Source of the DNA: Eubacteriales bacterium
GTDB taxonomy: Bacteria; Bacillota; Clostridia; Peptostreptococcales; Anaerovoracaceae
Length of the DNA: 56,849 nucleotides
Direction of reading: 5' to 3'
Assembly (NCBI GenBank): GCA_029009055.1
Contig: JAQXJR010000020.1
Location: 1 to 56,849, forward strand
Shown here piece after piece: positions 25,725-35,574 of the stretch. The notes under the pieces are model-generated. The model was not told the origin of the DNA and did no database searches. It was given only the letters and a program-made list of their open reading frames with translations. The translations under genes and the position numbers were made by a program. Each line of letters opens with the position of its first letter. Positions within the stretch are counted from its first letter, which is position 1.

Positions 25725-26354
25725 CTAGTCTTCGATACTCTGAGTATAGTCGCGGTTTCTCACGAATTCAACTATCTGTTTCGCCGCCGCCTCATCACTC
25801 AGCACGCTCGTGTTTATCATGAGGTCGTAATTCTTATAACTTCCCCACTTACTGGCCGTGTGGTAATTATAGTAATTCACCCTCGCCTTATCATAAGCCT
25901 TCACAGTCTTCTCGGCTTCCTTCGGGTCGACGCCGTACTGATTAATACAGCGCTTCACCCTGTCCTCGTACTCGCCGAAAATGAACACGTTCGTCACATT
26001 CTCGAATTCCCTGAGCACGTAATCAGCGCACCTTCCGACTATGACGCCCTTCCCATCTCTTCCGATCTGGTTAATGATCTCGAACTGAGTGAGAAAAAGC
26101 TTCTCGTTCATAGGAATCGTGTCGCCGCCGAAGCCCTCACCGAACGTTACCGTCGATGATAATGTGTAAGATAGCGAGCTCTTAGCCCTGAGCTCAGCCG
26201 ACTCTATGATCTCCTTCGAAAGCCCGCTCTTCCTGGCAGCCATGTCGATCAGCTCCTTATCATAGAAAGGCAGATTCAGCATGTTAGCGACCATCTTACC
26301 TATGATCCTGCCGCCGCTTCCGTATTCCCTGCTAATAGTGATCAGTCTGTCCAT
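25725..26354 (-). CDS. Cytidylate-kinase-like family protein
   Basis: P-loop protein of 209 residues belonging to the cytidylate-kinase-like family common in Clostridia. The N-terminus LITISREYGSGGRIIGKMVA carries a degenerate nucleotide-binding loop (GSGGRIIGK), followed by LPFYDKELIDMAARKSGLS, VIVGRCADYVL, NVFIFGEYEDRVKRC and YDLMINTSVLS, an order typical of the family. True CMP kinase activity has generally not been shown for these proteins, so the substrate is open. Start: ATG at 26354 with GGAGACGTT directly upstream; the frame stays open to 26519 without a ribosome binding site. It lies 181 bases downstream of the ABC exporter genes on the same strand. Confidence 0.8.
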   Translation of the reverse strand: MDRLITISREYGSGGRIIGKMVANMLNLPFYDKELIDMAARKSGLSKEIIESAELRAKSSLSYTLSSTVTFGEGFGGDTIPMNEKLFLTQFEIINQIGRDGKGVIVGRCADYVLREFENVTNVFIFGEYEDRVKRCINQYGVDPKEAEKTVKAYDKARVNYYNYHTASKWGSYKNYDLMINTSVLSDEAAAKQIVEFVRNRDYTQSIED

Positions 26355-26534
26355 AACGTCTCCGTTTCTCCGAACAAAAGCTGCATTCGGCCCGGTCCGG
26401 CATCCACCGCACAAGCTAATGTTTATTAATACATTATATACTAATCGAAATATTTTTTCACCTCGTGAACAGAGTGTGGAGACCCGGTAATTTTTCGAGC
26501 AAAGCCATCCTGCCCTCATCCCTCCGGGCGAGCG

Positions 26535-28724
26535 CTACTCCAGCTCGAAAGCGCCGGTATATAACTGGTAATAAACGCCTTTCTTCGCGATGAGGTCGTC
26601 ATGGGAGCCTCTCTCTATGATGCGGCCGTGATCCAGCACCATGATGGCGTCGGAATTGCGGACAGTAGAGAGCCTGTGGGCGATGACGAACACGGTCCTG
26701 CCCTTCATCAGGTTATCCATGCCGGCCTGGACCAGCTGCTCCGTACGCGTATCGATAGAAGAAGTAGCCTCGTCCAGGATCATTACAGGAGGGTCGGCTA
26801 CAGCGGCTCTCGCTATGGACAGGAGCTGACGCTCGCCCTGTGAGAGCTCAGAACCGTTATCCGTCAGCATGGTGTCATAACCCTTAGGCAGACGGAGAAT
26901 GAAGCTCTCAGCGTTTGCCAGTCTCGCGGCTTCCTTACACTCCTCATCCGTAGCGTCCAGGCGGCCGTAGCGGATGTTATCCAATACCGTGCCCGTGAAG
27001 AGGTTAACATCCTGGAGCACGACGCCCAGGGAGCCTCTAAGGGCCGGCTTCTTTATACGGCTGACATTTATACCGTCGTAGCGGATCTTACCGCCAGGTA
27101 TGTCGTAGAAGCGGTTTATCAGGTTAGTGATAGTCGTCTTACCGGCTCCAGTAGCGCCTACGAAGGCAATCTTCTGACCAGGCTTTGCAAATAAAGATAC
27201 GTCATGGAGCACCAGCTTATTCTGCACGTACGAGAAGTCCACATGCTCCAGCGTCACCTCGCCCCTAAGAGGCGTGTAGATATAGCCGTCACGCTCCTCA
27301 CTGTTCTGCGCCCAGCCCTCGATACCTATCTTATCATCATCCTCATCCTTCGACTCGGCCTCGGCCGCCTTAGTAAGCCTCCCGGCAGCGGCGTCATGGC
27401 AATTCAGCGACGCCGCGACAGCAGTCATATTCGCGCCGCCGATGGAAGCCCCCATGAGGCCATCGGCCGCGCTCTCCTCTTCGCCATCCGGCTGGCCTGC
27501 GGCGTACGCGCCAGCGGAAGCATGGGCAGAGCCAGCGTTAACGGCTGCTCTTTGCTCCTTAGTTATGGTGTCGACTGGAAGCTTCCAGGCCCACATCTCC
27601 GTGTTATGGTCAGCCTCTATGATGCGGCCGTTCTCGTCGCGGTCCATGTTAACGAGCTCGACCGTGCCCTCGTCAGCCTCAGGCTCCTGATCCATGAGTT
27701 CGAACACACGGCTGACTCCGGCCATACCGAGAGCCACCATGGATACCTGCATGGACGCCTGGCCTATCTGCTGGGACATCTGACGCACCATGGACAGGAA
27801 GGCCACGATCACGCCGATGGTGAGCGGGCTCACGCCCTGGAGAGACACGTTCACAGCGCCCGCCGCTATCAGGACGCCTCCGACTATAGCCACAGCTATG
27901 TACATGAGGTTCCCGACATTGCCCAGGACAGGCATGAGCCTGAAACCGGCCCGGTTAGCCTTATCGCTGGCCTCGAACAGGTCATCGTTATACTTCTTGA
28001 AATCAGCCTTAGCCGCGTCCTCGTGGTTGAAGACCTTAACGACCTTCTGGCCAGCCATCATCTCCTGGACGAAGCCCTCTTCAGCCGCCAGAGTCTTTTG
28101 CTGGTCGACCATGTTCCTGGCGGAGGCGCCGCCCAGGCTCTTAGTAGCTCTGGTCATTATCCACATGAAGACGAATACCACTATGGATAGCCAGAGTGAG
28201 AACCTCAGCATGGAGTAAACTAAAGCCACGATGGTGAGTCCCGTCTGGAAAAGCACCGGCAGGGACTGGCCTATCATCTGGCGGATGGCGTCCGTGTCGT
28301 TCGTGTATGTGGACATGATGTCGCCCGTCAGGTTAGTGTCGAAGAATCTTATCGGCAGGACCTCCATGTTATCGAACATGTCGTCACGCATGTGTTTCAG
28401 AGTTCCCTGGGTCACGGTCGCCATGATCTGAGTGTAGATGAGCGAAGCTATGACGCCTGAGAGGTAGAAGCCTATCATGACGCCGATTATGCCTACGAGC
28501 TTAGGCCAGACAGCGTCCAGACCCTTAGTTATACCCAGGGTTATGGCTGTGTCGACCAGGTTCTGCAGGAAGACGCTGGCCACTACGCCCGATATGCCGG
28601 AGATGATGATGCCGATGATAACGACTATCATCCTCCATTTATAGTAAGAGAAAATATATTTTAAGAGGCGTCCGGCTGTGCCCGGCTTAACAGCCCGCCT
28701 TCCGGCTTTCTTATTCTTAGCCAT
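26535..28724 (-). CDS. Heterodimeric ABC exporter subunit with canonical ATPase site and a TMD-NBD linker insertion
   Basis: Type IV (B-family) half-transporter, 729 residues: six membrane segments (about 30-330), then a nucleotide-binding domain with Walker A GATGAGKT (523-530), signature LSQGERQL, Walker B VMILDEATSS with the catalytic Glu, and IAHRLSTV with the switch His. All catalytic residues are canonical, so this half supplies the working ATP site paired with the degenerate partner at 28724-30454. Odd: about 130 residues of acidic, Ala/Gly-rich sequence (about 352-485) separate membrane and ATPase domains, where a short linker is normal. Its start overlaps the partner's stop (TGATG). 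Likely substrate class: drugs, lipids or peptides; not deducible. Confidence 0.88.
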   Translation of the reverse strand: MAKNKKAGRRAVKPGTAGRLLKYIFSYYKWRMIVVIIGIIISGISGVVASVFLQNLVDTAITLGITKGLDAVWPKLVGIIGVMIGFYLSGVIASLIYTQIMATVTQGTLKHMRDDMFDNMEVLPIRFFDTNLTGDIMSTYTNDTDAIRQMIGQSLPVLFQTGLTIVALVYSMLRFSLWLSIVVFVFMWIMTRATKSLGGASARNMVDQQKTLAAEEGFVQEMMAGQKVVKVFNHEDAAKADFKKYNDDLFEASDKANRAGFRLMPVLGNVGNLMYIAVAIVGGVLIAAGAVNVSLQGVSPLTIGVIVAFLSMVRQMSQQIGQASMQVSMVALGMAGVSRVFELMDQEPEADEGTVELVNMDRDENGRIIEADHNTEMWAWKLPVDTITKEQRAAVNAGSAHASAGAYAAGQPDGEEESAADGLMGASIGGANMTAVAASLNCHDAAAGRLTKAAEAESKDEDDDKIGIEGWAQNSEERDGYIYTPLRGEVTLEHVDFSYVQNKLVLHDVSLFAKPGQKIAFVGATGAGKTTITNLINRFYDIPGGKIRYDGINVSRIKKPALRGSLGVVLQDVNLFTGTVLDNIRYGRLDATDEECKEAARLANAESFILRLPKGYDTMLTDNGSELSQGERQLLSIARAAVADPPVMILDEATSSIDTRTEQLVQAGMDNLMKGRTVFVIAHRLSTVRNSDAIMVLDHGRIIERGSHDDLIAKKGVYYQLYTGAFELE

Positions 28725-30454
28725 CAGTCCTCGCCTCCCATCTGTGTTTCGTAAATATCTTTATAGAATCCCTCCTGCTTAATGAGCTCCTCGTGGCTGC
28801 CCATCTCGACTACGCGGCCGCCCTCCATTACCAGGATCGTATCCGCGTCCTGGATGGAAGCTATCCTCTGGGAGATTATGATCTTAGTCGTGTCAGGGAT
28901 CTCCTCAGCGAAGGCCCTGTTGATCAGGGCGTTCGTCTTAGTGTCGACAGCGGATGTCGAGTCGTCCAGTATGAGGATCTTAGGTTTCTTCAGCAAAGCC
29001 CTAGCTATGCACAGTCTCTGCTTCTGTCCTCCGGACACGTTCGTTCCGCCCTGGGTTATCATGGTCTGATACTTATCAGGGAAGCCCTGGACGAATTCAT
29101 CTGCCTGAGCCAGCTCGCAGGCGTGCTGTATCTCTTCATCCGTCGCGTCCGGCTTACCCCAGCGCAGGTTATCGGCTATGGTGCCGGAGAAGAGCACGTT
29201 CTTCTGAAGAACTACAGCTACCTGGTCTCTCAATACTTCCAGGTCGTAGTCCCTAACATCCACTCCGCCTACTTCCACACTTCCCTCAGTCACATCGTAC
29301 AGACGCGATATGAGCTGGATGAGCGAGGATTTAGAGGAACCTGTGCCTCCGATGATTCCAACGGTCTCCCCGGATCTTATGTGCAGATTTATATCTGACA
29401 GAGCGCAGTTATCGCTGTCTTTCGAATAATTAAACGACACATCGTTAAAGTCCACTCTTCCGTCCCTAACTTCCGTGACAGGGTTTTCAGGAGATGTTAT
29501 GGCTGCCTTATATGTCAGCACTTCCGCGATTCTCTCGCAGGATTCCTCCGCCATCATGCAGAGTACGAATACCATGGACAGCATCATAACGGATGCCAAA
29601 ATCTGCACGCCGTAGTTTATGAGCGATGACAGCTCACCTGTCGTGAGGGCTGAGCCCTGAGTCGTGATTATTATCCTGGCTCCCAGGTAGCTTATCAAGG
29701 TTATCGACGTGAATATGGCGGCCATCATGGCCGGGTTATTCAGGGCCAGGATCTTCTCTACGTGTGTGAAGTCCTGCCTTACCTCCTCACTCTGGGCGTG
29801 GAATTTCTCCATCTCGTGGTCTTCACGGACGAAAGACTTAACGACGCGCATGCCGTCTATGTTCTCTTCCACGCCGTTATTCATCCTGTCGTATTTCTTG
29901 AAAATACGGACGAATATAGGATGGACCTTAATGGCTATGGTGAATATGATCACGCCCAGGACCGGTACCATGACCATGAATATCATAGCCATCTTAACGT
30001 TTATAGTCATAGCCATGACCACAGAGAAGATGATCATGAGAGGCGCTCTGAAAGCTGCCCTTACCAGCATGGCGAACGCCGTCTGCACGTTAGTCACGTC
30101 TGTGGTCATCCTGGTCACCAGTGACGAAGACGTGAAATAGTCTATGTCTGAGAAGGCGAATTCCTGGATCTTACCGAACAGGTCTGTCCTCAGGTTCTTA
30201 GCCAGCCCGCATGAAGCGGTAGAAGCCTCCTTCGCGGCCTGTGAGCCGAAGAAGAGAGACAGCATGGCCATAACGAATAATACGATCCCGTATTTAAGTA
30301 TAGTCCCCAGAGTTCCGCCTTCCATGTCGTCTATGAGCTCAGCCATGATGAGAGGGATTATTACCTCCATCACGACCTCCAGCGACACGTAGAGCGGAGC
30401 CAGTATGGAGTTCTTCTTAAACTCCCGGATGCTCTTAGCAATAGTTTTTATCAA
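28724..30454 (-). CDS. Heterodimeric ABC exporter subunit with degenerate ATPase site
   Basis: B-family half-transporter of 576 residues. An N-terminal six-helix domain is followed by an ATPase domain in which several residues depart from consensus: Walker A GGTGSSKSS (Ser for the usual Gly before Lys), Walker B ILILDDSTSAVD (Asp in place of the catalytic Glu) and ISQRIAS (Gln for the switch His). The signature VSGGQKQR is intact. This is the asymmetric pattern of heterodimeric exporters such as BmrCD, LmrCD and TM287/288, with the partner encoded immediately downstream. The start is a TTG at 30454, preceded by AAGGAAA; no better start is nearby. It begins a second exporter pair, 127 bases from the MarR-linked pair upstream. 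Confidence 0.88.
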   Translation of the reverse strand: MIKTIAKSIREFKKNSILAPLYVSLEVVMEVIIPLIMAELIDDMEGGTLGTILKYGIVLFVMAMLSLFFGSQAAKEASTASCGLAKNLRTDLFGKIQEFAFSDIDYFTSSSLVTRMTTDVTNVQTAFAMLVRAAFRAPLMIIFSVVMAMTINVKMAMIFMVMVPVLGVIIFTIAIKVHPIFVRIFKKYDRMNNGVEENIDGMRVVKSFVREDHEMEKFHAQSEEVRQDFTHVEKILALNNPAMMAAIFTSITLISYLGARIIITTQGSALTTGELSSLINYGVQILASVMMLSMVFVLCMMAEESCERIAEVLTYKAAITSPENPVTEVRDGRVDFNDVSFNYSKDSDNCALSDINLHIRSGETVGIIGGTGSSKSSLIQLISRLYDVTEGSVEVGGVDVRDYDLEVLRDQVAVVLQKNVLFSGTIADNLRWGKPDATDEEIQHACELAQADEFVQGFPDKYQTMITQGGTNVSGGQKQRLCIARALLKKPKILILDDSTSAVDTKTNALINRAFAEEIPDTTKIIISQRIASIQDADTILVMEGGRVVEMGSHEELIKQEGFYKDIYETQMGGED

Positions 30455-30580
30455 GTGTTTTCCTTTCCTTTACCGCAATAGTTAGCGTCAGTTGGTTAAT
30501 TATAATCTAAATTATACTCATTTAGCAAATAAAACCCGCGTATTCGTTCGCGCATTTCAGTCCTCGATTCGATAGAGCCC

Positions 30581-32431
30581 TTATTCGCCTTCGAACTGGG
30601 AGTTATAAAGCTCAGCGTAGGCGCCGCCCTTAGAAAGGAGCTCCTCGTGAGTGCCTTGCTCTACTATATCCCCATGCTGCATGACCAGGATCATGTCAGC
30701 GTTCTTAATGGTCGAAAGCCTGTGAGCTATGACGAAGCTGGTCCTGCCTGCCATCAGGTTATCCATGGCTGACTGTATCAGTTCCTCTGTACGGGTATCT
30801 ACGGAAGATGTGGCCTCGTCCAGGATCAGGACCCTGTTATCGGCCAGTATGGCTCTGGCTATGGTCAGCAGCTGTTTCTGACCCTGGGAGATGTTGGTCG
30901 CTTCCTCGTTCAGGACTGTGTAGTAGCCGTCAGGCAGCGTCTTCACGAAGTGGTCTACATGGGCTGCCTTTGCGGCGCGATAGACTTCCTCATCCGTGGC
31001 GTCCAGCCTGCCGTAGCGGATATTCTCCATTATGGTTCCCGAATAGAGCCATGTGTCCTGGAGGACCATGGAGAAATTCTCCCTGAGGGCGCGTCTGTCG
31101 AAGTCTCTCAGGTCATGGCCGTCCAGCCTGATGGCGCCGGAATCCACATCGTAGAAGCGCATGAGCAGCTTTACGACGGTGGTCTTACCAGCCCCTGTAG
31201 GGCCGACTATGGCTATCTTCTGACCGGCCTTCACATCGCAGCTGAAATCGTGGATTATGACCTGATCCGGATCATAGCCGAACCTCACATGGTCGAATAC
31301 CACATTTCCCTTAATACCTTCGACCTGTACCGGCTCATCTGCCGTCTGCTCTTCTTCGTCCTCACCGAGGAAGATGAACACTCTCTCCACAGCGGCCAGC
31401 ATGGACTGGACCTGGTTCATGACCTGGGCTATCTGCTGCATAGGCCTGGTGAACTCCTTCACGTACTGGATGAAGGCCTGTATGTCTCCTATTCCAATGG
31501 TTCCCCGGATAGCCAGCATGCCTCCCGATATGGCGACAGCTGTGTAGCCGATGTTACCGACGAAAGCCATGACAGGCTGCATCATTCCCGACAGGAACTG
31601 GGACTTCCAGGCCGTGGCGTAGAGCTTATCGTTCGTTTCGCTGAACCGCTTAACAGTGGCGCCTTCTTTATTGAAAGCCTTTATGATCAGCTCGCCGGAG
31701 AAATCCTCTTCTACCTGGCCGTTTATGTCGCCCAGATAGTTCTGCTGATCCTTAAAATACCGCTGTGAGACTTTTATCAGGGCCGCCATGAGCACTGCCG
31801 CTATTGGCACTATGACCATGGCTATCAGCGTCATCAGAGGCGATATGGTCAGCATCATTACAGTCACACCGACTATGGTGGCTATGGATGATATGATCAT
31901 GGACACGCTCTGGTTCAGTCCCTGTGTGAATGTGTCGACATCGTTCGTTATCCTGGAGAGCACGTCTCCGTACTGGTGGCTCTCGAAATACTTAACAGGC
32001 ATGCGGTTTATCTTCTGAGATATGTCCCGCCTCATTTTATATGAGAGCTTCTGAGTGACCCCAGCCATGATCCAGCTCTGAACGAACGTCAGCGAAGCCC
32101 CGACAACGTATAGGACGACTGTCATTACCAGGATGCTGCCTATCTTACCGAAGTTTATTCCGCCCGTCCCGGCTATCTTCCTCATAAGCCCTTCTGCCAG
32201 CTCCGTGGTAGCCTTACCCATGACCTTAGGCCCTACGACGCGGAATGCCGTACCCGTGGCGGCTACTATCATGACCAGGAGGACCACATACCTGAGTTTC
32301 CCCATATATCTGGAGAGCTGTTTTAAGTCCTCACGGCCGTTTTTCGGTTTCTCGCCCGGAACCATAGCGGCTCTCGGACCACGATGGGGATTGTAATTCT
32401 GAGGGTGTACTTTCATGCTTTCGTCTGCCAT
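30581..32431 (-). CDS. Heterodimeric ABC exporter subunit with canonical ATPase site (MarR-linked pair)
   Basis: B-family half-transporter of 616 residues with a hydrophilic N-terminus of about 45 residues, six membrane segments and an ATPase domain: Walker A GPTGAGKT, signature ISQGQKQL, Walker B VLILDEATSS with the catalytic Glu, and IAHRLSTI. It supplies the functional ATP site for the pair formed with 32434-34923, which lies 2 bases upstream and contributes the ribosome binding site (GGAGGGATAGAC before the ATG). Third gene of marR-ABC-ABC. Substrate unknown; MarR control makes export of a toxic small molecule plausible. Confidence 0.9.
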   Translation of the reverse strand: MADESMKVHPQNYNPHRGPRAAMVPGEKPKNGREDLKQLSRYMGKLRYVVLLVMIVAATGTAFRVVGPKVMGKATTELAEGLMRKIAGTGGINFGKIGSILVMTVVLYVVGASLTFVQSWIMAGVTQKLSYKMRRDISQKINRMPVKYFESHQYGDVLSRITNDVDTFTQGLNQSVSMIISSIATIVGVTVMMLTISPLMTLIAMVIVPIAAVLMAALIKVSQRYFKDQQNYLGDINGQVEEDFSGELIIKAFNKEGATVKRFSETNDKLYATAWKSQFLSGMMQPVMAFVGNIGYTAVAISGGMLAIRGTIGIGDIQAFIQYVKEFTRPMQQIAQVMNQVQSMLAAVERVFIFLGEDEEEQTADEPVQVEGIKGNVVFDHVRFGYDPDQVIIHDFSCDVKAGQKIAIVGPTGAGKTTVVKLLMRFYDVDSGAIRLDGHDLRDFDRRALRENFSMVLQDTWLYSGTIMENIRYGRLDATDEEVYRAAKAAHVDHFVKTLPDGYYTVLNEEATNISQGQKQLLTIARAILADNRVLILDEATSSVDTRTEELIQSAMDNLMAGRTSFVIAHRLSTIKNADMILVMQHGDIVEQGTHEELLSKGGAYAELYNSQFEGE

Positions 32432-32433
32432 GT

Positions 32434-34923
32434 CTATCCCTCCAATCCCAATTCTGCTCTGGAAAGCTGCGACTCAGCGATCTCTCTATATACATCGCAT
32501 GTCTTCAGAAGTTCTTCATGCTTTCCCTTACCGACTATCTTACCTTCATCCAGGACTATGATCTGGTCAGCATGAAGGACCGTTGAGATCCTCTGGGCTA
32601 CTATGATCTTAGTCACGTGCTTTATCTTATCTTCCAGCGCCTGCCTGAGCTTAGCGTCTGTCTTCATGTCCAGGGCGGAGAAGCTGTCGTCGAAGACTAA
32701 TATCTCAGGCTTCTTTGCTATGGCCCTGGCTATGGCCAGCCTCTGCTTCTGGCCGCCGGACACATTACTGCCGCCCTGGGCTATGGCGCTGTCGTACTTA
32801 TCCTCTTTATTTTCTATGAAGTCTTCAGCCTGGGCGATCTCAGCAGCTGCCCTGACCTCATCGTCACCTGCCTCTTCATTACCGAACCTGATATTCGAGG
32901 CTATGGTTCCCGAGAACAGGACGCCCTTCTGAGGCACGAACCCTATCATGTCTCTTAGATCTTTAAGCGTGAGATTCCTGACATCCTTACCGTCCACGAG
33001 CACCTGCCCGCCTGTAACATCATAGAACCTAGGTATCAGGTTTACGAGCGTGCTCTTACCTGACCCGGTGCTCCCTATGATCGCCAGCGTTTTCCCATCG
33101 CTTACCGTGAAATCTATATCATGGATGGCATCCGCCTCAGCTCCGGGATACCTGAAATCTACGCGCGAGAACGTCACCTCGCCTCTATGCGCCTCAGGCT
33201 CTATAACCTCAGGCTGGGCCGCGTCTGTTATGGATGACTCTGTCTTCAGCACTTCATCTATCCTGTCAGCCGCAACCGACGCTCTCGGCAGTATTATGGA
33301 CATGACGGATATCATCAGGAAAGCCATGACTATCATCATGGAATATGTGATGAAGGCTGTCATAGCTCCTACCTGAAGAGTCCCCTGGTCTATGCGGTGA
33401 GCCGATATCCACGTTATCAGGGCTACGAGCAGGTTCATGAACAGGAGCAAAGTCGGCTGCATCATGGTCATGACTCTGGTCGTGAAGAGCTGGGTCTCCA
33501 TGAGCTCCTTATTCGCCTTATCGAACCGCTCCTCTTCCAGGTCTTCCCGGCCAAAAGCTCTTATGACCAGGAGTCCCGTAAGTATCTCTCTGGATACCCT
33601 GTTAAGAGCGTCCACCAGACCCTGCATCTTCCTGAATTTCGGAAGCGTACCCGCCATCATCAGCATGACGAGCCCTATGAGCATGAGGACGGCCAGGACT
33701 ATGATCCAGCCCATGTGAGCGCCTGTCCCGGCGACCTTAAGTATTCCCCATATACCCATGATAGGGGCGTAGAGGACTATCCTCAGGAACATGGTTATGA
33801 CCACCTGTACCTGCTGGACATCGTTCGTGCACCTGGTTATGAGAGACGCTGTGGAGAATTTATCCATCTCAGCGTTGGAATAGCCCATGACCCTGGTGAA
33901 CACCCTGTCTCTTAAGTCTCTGCTCACTCCGGCTCCGACCCTGGAAGCTAAGAATGATACCAGCCCCATTTCTATAACCATGATCAGAGCCATAAGTGTC
34001 ATCCTGCCGCCCTCGCTCCAGAGGTAGGCTTTCTGTATCTTATCTACGTCGACGCCGGCAGCCTCATCAGCCTCAGCGGCGTAGGTTACAGCCATAGAGT
34101 GTAGTGTATTAGTTCCAACAGAATCTATTGTCTTCTCGAGCTGCTTCTTAGCCTTATCCATGGCGCTTTCTGTCATGGCGCCGCTGTCTATCATGGCTTT
34201 CATGGCTGGGCGCATGTCCACGTAGGTCTTCACGTCCCCGTTCTCGTCCTTAGCCTTAAATGTCCTGACCTTAAGGCCTGTAAGCTTTCTGATCTGGGCT
34301 ACGGACATGTCGTCTATGCTGGCCGCGAGTTTTTTAGCGGCTTTAGCCTGAGCCTCTTTCCCGGCCTTCTCAGCAGCCTTCCGCTGTTCCGGCGTCACGG
34401 CTGAAGCCGGAAGGCTCCCTGCCCTGGCCGCTGCCTGAGCGCTAGAGCCGGCAGACTGCTTTGCTGCTGAAGAAGCCGCGTCTGGGAGATTCCCCGACTC
34501 GGCAGACCGCTCTATGAAGCCCTTAACCGTGTCCTTAAAATTCTTCACGGACGTGTGACCCATCTGGTAGGTGAGCACGATAGGAGTCAGGAGCTCATCA
34601 TCGAGCTCCGTGAGCTGCTCCTCTTCCAGCGACTTACGTACGTAGATCACCTGCTTTTTATATTTCTTATCAGACTTCCAGTAGCTAGCCGTAAAACTCT
34701 TCTTCTCCTTAGCGGTCATGAATATCTGCGCTTCCTCATACTCGTCCGCCGTCATCTTCTCCGGCAGTATGTGCTCTATGCCCTTATTCTGTATGCCGAC
34801 ATCTATGATGTTCTGAGTGTACTGCGGAAGTGCCAGGTCGCAGTAGGCCTGGATCAGCAGCAGGACCACGAGCAGGGCTACCGTCTTCTTATACGGCAGG
34901 AGGTTCTTAAATATGTTCTTCAC
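32434..34923 (-). CDS. Heterodimeric ABC exporter subunit with degenerate ATPase site and a ~260-residue extracytoplasmic insertion
   Basis: B-family half-transporter of 829 residues, some 250 longer than usual. Between membrane segment 1 (about 14-33) and segment 2 (from about 308), residues about 43-303 form a hydrophilic Lys/Ala/Glu-rich domain expected outside the membrane. The ATPase domain has Walker A GSTGSGKS, signature VSGGQKQR, but Walker B ILVFDDSFSALD (Asp for Glu) and VAQRIST (Gln for His), the degenerate partner pattern. The start is GTG at 34923, overlapping the MarR stop by 4 bases (GTGA), so the two are translationally coupled. Similar long first loops occur in clostridial MarR-linked exporters; its role is unknown. 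Confidence 0.9.
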   Translation of the reverse strand: MKNIFKNLLPYKKTVALLVVLLLIQAYCDLALPQYTQNIIDVGIQNKGIEHILPEKMTADEYEEAQIFMTAKEKKSFTASYWKSDKKYKKQVIYVRKSLEEEQLTELDDELLTPIVLTYQMGHTSVKNFKDTVKGFIERSAESGNLPDAASSAAKQSAGSSAQAAARAGSLPASAVTPEQRKAAEKAGKEAQAKAAKKLAASIDDMSVAQIRKLTGLKVRTFKAKDENGDVKTYVDMRPAMKAMIDSGAMTESAMDKAKKQLEKTIDSVGTNTLHSMAVTYAAEADEAAGVDVDKIQKAYLWSEGGRMTLMALIMVIEMGLVSFLASRVGAGVSRDLRDRVFTRVMGYSNAEMDKFSTASLITRCTNDVQQVQVVITMFLRIVLYAPIMGIWGILKVAGTGAHMGWIIVLAVLMLIGLVMLMMAGTLPKFRKMQGLVDALNRVSREILTGLLVIRAFGREDLEEERFDKANKELMETQLFTTRVMTMMQPTLLLFMNLLVALITWISAHRIDQGTLQVGAMTAFITYSMMIVMAFLMISVMSIILPRASVAADRIDEVLKTESSITDAAQPEVIEPEAHRGEVTFSRVDFRYPGAEADAIHDIDFTVSDGKTLAIIGSTGSGKSTLVNLIPRFYDVTGGQVLVDGKDVRNLTLKDLRDMIGFVPQKGVLFSGTIASNIRFGNEEAGDDEVRAAAEIAQAEDFIENKEDKYDSAIAQGGSNVSGGQKQRLAIARAIAKKPEILVFDDSFSALDMKTDAKLRQALEDKIKHVTKIIVAQRISTVLHADQIIVLDEGKIVGKGKHEELLKTCDVYREIAESQLSRAELGLEG

Positions 34924-35468
34924 TTCCGCTCATCCCCTTCTTCGCGCTCGTCATTCCGGCTATCGCCATCCCGGACATCGCTATCCCGAAAATCACCATC
35001 CGGCTCCCGTCTTACGTGGAGCTCGCTGAACGACACGTTCTCCCGCTTCATGTATTCAGCCATGTTACGGTCTACCGCGACCAGGACCCTGTCGAATATC
35101 TCCATGTCATCATCGCCTATGCCGCCGCTTATGGCGCCGTAGAACGCCTTCATGTCGTTGAAAAATCCAGCTTTCACCTGTTCGACCTTCTCTGTCCTGT
35201 ATATCCGGCTCTGGCGCTTATCGTTCTCGTCCTGTTTCCTTATAATGAAGCCCTTCTGTTCCATGGTCCTTATGACCCGGGTCGTGAGAGCCTTATCGAC
35301 TCCGACCATATTGGTAAGCTCAGCCTGCGTCAGCCCGTCCTCGTGGCTCAGCCTGATGAAGAAAGGGATCTCCGCCCCTCTCAGGTCGTACTTCTTAGCT
35401 ATGTCAGCCGAGCACATCCTTATTTTCCTCGCGACACACATCAGGTGTCTGGCTGCTTCATTCTCCAA
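34920..35468 (-). CDS. MarR-family transcriptional regulator of the exporter operon
   Basis: Winged-helix regulator of about 182 residues. The DNA-binding part reads EIPFFIRLSHEDGLTQAELTNMVGVDKALTTRVIRTMEQKGFIIR with wing NDKRQSRIY, typical MarR. The last 30 residues are very acidic/Arg-rich and look disordered (REPDGDFRDSDVRDGDSRNDER). Start: TTG at 35468, with AGGGGGA 5 bases upstream; the frame is open to 35507, where in-frame ATGs have poorer ribosome sites. It is the first gene of the operon with the two ABC genes at 30581-34923. Two inverted repeats lie at its own promoter (35575-35641), consistent with autoregulation. Confidence 0.88.
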   Translation of the reverse strand: MENEAARHLMCVARKIRMCSADIAKKYDLRGAEIPFFIRLSHEDGLTQAELTNMVGVDKALTTRVIRTMEQKGFIIRKQDENDKRQSRIYRTEKVEQVKAGFFNDMKAFYGAISGGIGDDDMEIFDRVLVAVDRNMAEYMKRENVSFSELHVRREPDGDFRDSDVRDGDSRNDEREEGDERK

Positions 35469-35574
35469 TGTATTCCCCCTATTTATCATCCCGCAAAGCC
35501 TTCCCATCGCTTCCCGCCTCTGGCCTCTGCCTTCGTCTTCCGGCCGCTTCCGAAAGCTCTGTGAAATCGTTATA

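Noticed and set aside
26355..26519. N-terminal extension of the cytidylate-kinase-like protein
   Set aside because: No ribosome binding site and low-quality sequence; GGAGACGTT precedes the ATG at 26354.
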